Shown here piece by piece: positions 6,314 through 8,939 of a stretch of DNA of 8,939 nucleotides (position 1 is its first letter; each line of letters begins with the position of its first letter). Source of the DNA: CAZXWK01 sp964644675 (GTDB lineage: Bacteria > Actinomycetota > Coriobacteriia > Anaerosomatales > JAAXUF01); assembly GCA_964644675.1 (NCBI GenBank), contig CAZXWK010000061.1, positions 1 to 8,939 of the forward strand, written 5' to 3'. The notes under the pieces are model-generated. The model did no database searches and was not told the DNA's origin. It saw only the letters and a program-made list of their open reading frames with translations. Both the position numbers and the translations under genes were made by a program.

Positions 6314-7957
6314 CTATTCGGCCGCGAGCAGGACCGGGTAGACCGGCTGCCCGCCGCGGTGGGTCTCGACGTCGACGTCGGGGTGCTCGGACTCGATCTT
6401 GGCGGCGAGGGCCGCCAGTGCGTCGTCGCTCAGGTCCTCGCCGGCCAGCAGCGTCAGCGTCTCGGCGCCGTCGGCGAGCAGCAGCGTCGCGAGCCGAGCG
6501 GCGACGTCGTCGACCGAGTCGCCCACGACCTCGATCTCGTGTTCGCTGATCCCGATGACCTGACCGGACTTGATCGGGCCGACCTTGCCCTTCGCGTCCT
6601 TGATCGCGGTCGTGACCTCGCCCGAGCGCACGGCCGCGGCGGCCTCGGTCATCGACTCCGCGATCGCGTCGAGATCGTCGCTGCCGTCGTAGGCGAGCAT
6701 CGCCGAGAAGGACTGCGGGACCGAGGTCGTCGGAACGACGACCACGGGCTTCTCGGCAATGGAGGCGGCGGCGTTCGCGGCCATCACGATGTTCTTGTTG
6801 TTGGGGAGCACGACGACCTTCTCGGCGGGTACCGAGGCGATCGCGTCCGCGAGGTCCTGCGTCGACGGGTTCATCGTCTGGCCGCCGCTCACGACCGCGT
6901 CCGCGCCGAGCGAGCCGAGGATCTCGGCGAGACCCGCTCCGGCGGCCACGGCGACGAAGCCGACGGGCTTGAGCGGGACTGTGGGCTTGGCGGCGGCCGT
7001 CTCGGCCAGTGCGGTCCCGCTGCCCTCGGCCGCGAGGATCGCGTCGCGGTCTTTGGACTGGCGCCGCATGTTGTGGATGTGGACTTCGGCGACCTCGCCG
7101 ACACCGGTCATGTGCGCGAGCACCGAGCCGGGATCGTTGGTGTGGACGTGGACCTTGTACTCCCCCGCCGAACCGACGAGCAGTTCGCTGCCGCCCTTCG
7201 ACGAGATGAAGTCGTGCAGCGCCTCCTCGTCCGCGTTCTCGGCGAAGAGGAGGAACTCGGTGCAGTACAGGTACTCGGTGTCGTCCCAGTCGTCGATCGG
7301 CTCGACGTGGAGCGGCGCCGCCGCCGAGGACACGTCGGCGATCGAGACCTCGGTGCCGAGCACCGCGGCCACGAACCCTTCGAACAGGATCGCGAGGCCG
7401 AACCCGCCGGCGTCCACGACGCCGTTCTCCTTGAGGACCGGCAGCAGCTCCGGCGTGCGCTTCACGGACTCGAACGATGCCGCGATCATCTGGCTCAAGG
7501 CCTCTTCGAGCGGTGTTCCGGCATCGGCGATCTCGCGCGCCGCGTCGGCAGTATCGGCGAGCACGGTGAGGATCGTGCCCTCGACCGGCTTGCGCACGGC
7601 TTGGAAGGCGACCGTCTTCGATCGCTCGAGCGCTTGCGCGACAAGCTCCGTGTCGAACTCAGTGGCGCCGTCGATTCCCTCGCACAGGCCCCGCAGGATC
7701 TGGCTGAGGATGACGCCCGAGTTGCCTCGAGCGCCCATGAGCGACCCGTGCGTGACGGCGTGGCACACCTCGGCGACGCTCGCGTGAGCGGGCAGCTTGC
7801 CCGTCTCGGCGACGACGACGTCCATCGTCAACGACATGTTCGTGCCGGTGTCGCCGTCGGGAACCGGGAACACGTTGAGCTTGTTGACCTCTTCCTTGCG
7901 CTCCTTGAGCGCGCTCGCGGCGGCCGCGATGAGGGTCGATGCGGGGAGTGCGGTCAT
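6314..7957 (-). CDS. fakA: FakA-type fatty acid kinase subunit (DAK2 domain protein, YloV-like)
   Basis: Kinase subunit that phosphorylates fatty acids bound to DegV/FakB partners, making acyl-phosphate for phospholipid synthesis. The 547-residue product shows all three parts of the family. The N-terminal DhaL/DAK2 domain (about 1-200) has NVFPVPDGDTGTNMSLT at 28-44, with Asp34 and Asp36 as likely Mg-ATP ligands, GARGNSGVILSQILRG at 75-90 and GVVDAGGFGL at 179-188. The middle domain has Cys232 and the HVHTNDPG motif (270-277), matching the Cys/His/His zinc site of FakA. The C-terminal domain (about 325-547) contains SGGQTMNPSTQDL (357-369) and VLPNNKNI (383-390). The frame stays open upstream to 8032 inside asp23; ATG 7957 is chosen as the canonical MTALPASTLIAAA start with CGGAGAA before it. 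Asp23 is 22 bases upstream and DegV follows, the classic YloU-YloV setting. Confidence 0.92.
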   Translation of the reverse strand: MTALPASTLIAAAASALKERKEEVNKLNVFPVPDGDTGTNMSLTMDVVVAETGKLPAHASVAEVCHAVTHGSLMGARGNSGVILSQILRGLCEGIDGATEFDTELVAQALERSKTVAFQAVRKPVEGTILTVLADTADAAREIADAGTPLEEALSQMIAASFESVKRTPELLPVLKENGVVDAGGFGLAILFEGFVAAVLGTEVSIADVSSAAAPLHVEPIDDWDDTEYLYCTEFLLFAENADEEALHDFISSKGGSELLVGSAGEYKVHVHTNDPGSVLAHMTGVGEVAEVHIHNMRRQSKDRDAILAAEGSGTALAETAAAKPTVPLKPVGFVAVAAGAGLAEILGSLGADAVVSGGQTMNPSTQDLADAIASVPAEKVVVLPNNKNIVMAANAAASIAEKPVVVVPTTSVPQSFSAMLAYDGSDDLDAIAESMTEAAAAVRSGEVTTAIKDAKGKVGPIKSGQVIGISEHEIEVVGDSVDDVAARLATLLLADGAETLTLLAGEDLSDDALAALAAKIESEHPDVDVETHRGGQPVYPVLLAAE

Positions 7958-7979
7958 AGGTGGATTCTCCGAAGGATCG

Positions 7980-8330
7980 CTACGGGGTGCGGACCTTGAC
8001 GCCCTGCACGTGCACGTCCACCGATGCGACACTCACGTCGGCGGTGTTCGTCAGCACGTAGCGGACGCGGTTCGCCAGATTGTGGGAGACCTCGGTCAGA
8101 TTGGTGCCGTGCTCGATGACGACGTAGAGATCGACCACGACCCCGGCGTCGGTGGCGGTGACCTTGACGCCCTTGCGCAGCTTCGCCGCGGGGAGCAGCT
8201 GGGCCACGCCGTCGCGCAGCGAGGGGCTCGCCATCCCGACGATGCCGTAGCTCTCGAGCGACGCGTACCCCGCAAGGTCCGCGAGCACGTCGTTGGCGAT
8301 GTTCACGCTCCCGGGCACGGACTTGGCCAT
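7980..8330 (-). CDS. Asp23/Gls24 family envelope stress protein (YloU-like)
   Basis: A 116-residue Asp23/Gls24 (DUF322) protein. Family marks are GSVNIANDVLADLAGYASLE at 7-26, YGIVGMAS at 28-35, the KGVKVTATDAGVVVDLYVVIEHG strand region at 53-75, the helix LTEVSHNLANRVRYVLTN at 78-95, and VDVHVQGVKV at 104-113. There is no signal peptide or membrane segment, so it acts in the cytosol, perhaps at the membrane through a partner as shown for staphylococcal Asp23. In Firmicutes this gene (yloU) sits beside the FakA gene yloV, as here. Its ATG is 3 bases after the stop of the DUF1858 gene, and its ribosome-binding site (GAGGAG) overlaps that stop, so the two are probably translated together. The molecular role of the family is not settled. 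Confidence 0.9.
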   Translation of the reverse strand: MAKSVPGSVNIANDVLADLAGYASLESYGIVGMASPSLRDGVAQLLPAAKLRKGVKVTATDAGVVVDLYVVIEHGTNLTEVSHNLANRVRYVLTNTADVSVASVDVHVQGVKVRTP

Positions 8331-8333
8331 TCC

Positions 8334-8549
8334 CTACTCCTCTTCACTCACGCCGCTGGACGGCGCGTTCAGCTCGGTCAGGAGTGCTTCGACTGACACC
8401 TCGTGCATCGTCGCGACCGCCGAGACGGTCTCCATCCCGGAGGCCATGCACGAGGCGCACGCCAGCCCGTGCCGCTCGAAGATCCGAGCCGCGTCGGGAT
8501 GGCCGACCAGGACGTCGCGTATGAGGGTATCGCTCGTGATATCCGCCAT
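8334..8549 (-). CDS. Small DUF1858-type protein with a CxxC motif
   Basis: A 71-residue protein resembling the DUF1858 / ScdA N-terminal-like domain: ITSDTLIRDVLVGHPDAARI at 4-23, FERHGLACASCMASGMETV at 24-42, then a short helix EVSVEALLTELN (50-61) and a polar acidic tail. Cys31 and Cys34 form the CxxC typical of this domain, which is found alone or joined to redox and hybrid-cluster-associated proteins. It may sense or carry a redox signal or metal, but no function is established. The frame runs upstream to 8699, but the ATG at 8549 gives the domain-like N-terminus and has GGGAGGG before it, and the likely promoter at 8590-8595 would leave the longer form out of the message. It appears to be the first gene of the nine-gene operon. 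Confidence 0.82.
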   Translation of the reverse strand: MADITSDTLIRDVLVGHPDAARIFERHGLACASCMASGMETVSAVATMHEVSVEALLTELNAPSSGVSEEE

Positions 8550-8589
8550 TCCCGACCCTCCCGCGTCAGCGTGCCGGCGTGTTCGACAC

Positions 8590-8595
8590 AGTATA
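8590..8595 (-). promoter_or_regulatory. Putative promoter of the nine-gene minus-strand operon
   Basis: TATACT on the minus strand (8595 down to 8590) is a strong -10 match, about 40 bases upstream of the DUF1858 ATG, with a start expected near 8583. The -35 zone (around 8612-8618) shows no good hexamer. It is the only likely promoter I see before the tightly spaced genes from DUF1858 to yceD. A short inverted repeat GTGT-TCG-ACAC (8579-8589) covers the expected start site. Confidence 0.45.
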
Positions 8596-8642
8596 GCCGA
8601 GAATATCGGTCGGGCAGCTGTCGCCGACACCGAGGGACGCGC

Positions 8643-8672
8643 TTGTACCCTGCGCGAGCCCTGTGGTAGGAT
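8643..8672 (+). promoter_or_regulatory. Putative rpmB promoter
   Basis: TTGTAC (8643-8648) and TAGGAT (8667-8672) are spaced 18 bases apart, and TGn lies directly before the -10 box, giving an extended -10. This is the best promoter match in the window and suits a highly expressed ribosomal gene. Transcription should start near 8679, leaving a leader of about 65 bases. Confidence 0.6.
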
Positions 8673-8702
8673 TGCCTGCGTTTTGTGCCCGTAGAACACC
8701 CG

Positions 8703-8719
8703 CGCCGCAGCTGGCGGCG
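8703..8719 (+). other. Hairpin in the rpmB leader
   Basis: CGCCGC (8703-8708) pairs with GCGGCG (8714-8719) around the 5-base loop AGCTG. It lies between the predicted start and the ribosome-binding site AGGAG (8731-8735), 12 bases before the latter. It may stabilise the message or serve in control by a ribosomal protein; no known leader motif is recognised. Confidence 0.35.
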
Positions 8720-8743
8720 TTGAAGTGATGAGGAGCGTTCACG

Positions 8744-8932
8744 ATGTCGAAGGTATGCGCAGTCTGTGGGAAGCACCCGGTTGCAGGCCGCAACGTCAGC
8801 CACTCGCACCGCGTGACCAACCGCATGTTCCGCCCCAACGTCCAGCGGGTCACCGCGGTCGTGAACGGTCACGTCAAGAAGGTCAACGTCTGCACCAAGT
8901 GCATGAAGGCCGGCAAGGTGACGCGCGCGTAG
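8744..8932 (+). CDS. rpmB: 50S ribosomal protein L28, zinc-binding form
   Basis: A 62-residue basic large-subunit ribosomal protein. It has CAVCGKHPVAGRNVSHSH at 5-22, then TNRMFRPNVQRV at 25-36 and the C-terminal CTKCMKAGKV at 50-59. Cys5, Cys8, Cys50 and Cys53 make a four-cysteine zinc site, so this is the zinc form of L28, as L32 in this window also is. Length and both ends fit the family. AGGAG lies 8 bases before the ATG. It is the only plus-strand gene, diverging from the DUF1858-led operon across 194 bases, as rpmB and yloU do in Firmicutes. The window ends 7 bases after the stop, so any terminator or downstream partner is out of view. Confidence 0.97.
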   Translation: MSKVCAVCGKHPVAGRNVSHSHRVTNRMFRPNVQRVTAVVNGHVKKVNVCTKCMKAGKVTRA

Positions 8933-8939
8933 CGCTCCC

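Noticed and set aside
5274..6341. 355-codon open frame on the plus strand
   Set aside because: Antisense to degV and the recG start, with no recognisable motif; degV itself is supported by clear family motifs and a strong ribosome-binding site.
6359..7999. 546-codon open frame on the plus strand
   Set aside because: It lies antisense to the well-supported FakA gene, its protein is rich in Arg, Gly, Asp and Leu repeats typical of the reverse of GC-rich codons, and it shows no known domain.
8579..8589. SOS (LexA) box at GTGTTCGACAC
   Set aside because: It has only a passing likeness to actinobacterial LexA sites and lacks the spaced GAAC/GTTC arms, so it is kept only as an unnamed dyad.
8334..8699. 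Longer form of the DUF1858 protein starting at 8699
   Set aside because: The extra 50 residues are basic, do not resemble the domain, and would begin upstream of the likely transcription start and within the rpmB promoter region.
1..8939. Mobile element, CRISPR array, tRNA, riboswitch or phage gene
   Set aside because: No direct repeats with regular spacing, transposase or integrase motifs, tRNA-like cloverleaf or known riboswitch core was seen; nearly all the sequence is accounted for by housekeeping genes.

Overview
The window is a high-GC (roughly two-thirds G+C), gene-dense bacterial housekeeping region. It has no mobile element, CRISPR array, tRNA or rRNA that I can see. The gene set and the style of the proteins suggest an actinobacterium, most likely class Coriobacteriia or a close relative. 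The pointers are a zinc-type L28, a stand-alone Asp23 protein beside a three-domain FakA, and a SepIVA-like coiled-coil gene next to YceD. This placement is an inference from protein resemblance and gene order, not from a search.

Layout: all genes but one lie on the minus strand and read from right to left. At the right edge rpmB (8744-8932) is the only plus-strand gene. It diverges from the minus-strand block across a 194-base region holding a promoter for each direction. The block runs DUF1858 CxxC protein (8334-8549), Asp23/YloU (7980-8330), FakA-type DAK2 protein (6314-7957), DegV/FakB (5415-6269), recG (3293-5410), rsmD (2712-3296), coaD (2224-2715), a coiled-coil SepIVA/DivIVA-like protein (1746-2210) and yceD/DUF177 (1158-1721). 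These nine genes are separated by 3, 22, 44, 4, -4, -4, 13 and 24 bases, so they are probably one transcript. Next come rpmF (841-1017) behind a 140-base leader with its own likely promoter, and plsX, cut by the left edge (1-644), behind a 196-base region rich in small inverted repeats.

Functionally the cluster combines ribosome parts and maturation (L28, L32, RsmD, YceD), genome repair (RecG), coenzyme A synthesis (CoaD) and membrane phospholipid precursor supply. FakA with DegV/FakB makes acyl-phosphate from free fatty acids, and PlsX makes the same intermediate from acyl-ACP. CoaD leads to the phosphopantetheine that ACP carries. The order resembles the known rpmB-yloU-yloV-recG-rsmD-coaD-yceD-rpmF-plsX arrangement of Firmicutes, without a fapR gene between rpmF and plsX.

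I found no convincing new biological system. The points most worth a second look are a DegV protein whose usual HTGPG histidine is tyrosine, the DUF1858 gene heading the operon, the short SepIVA-like protein, and the palindrome-rich regions before rpmF and plsX.
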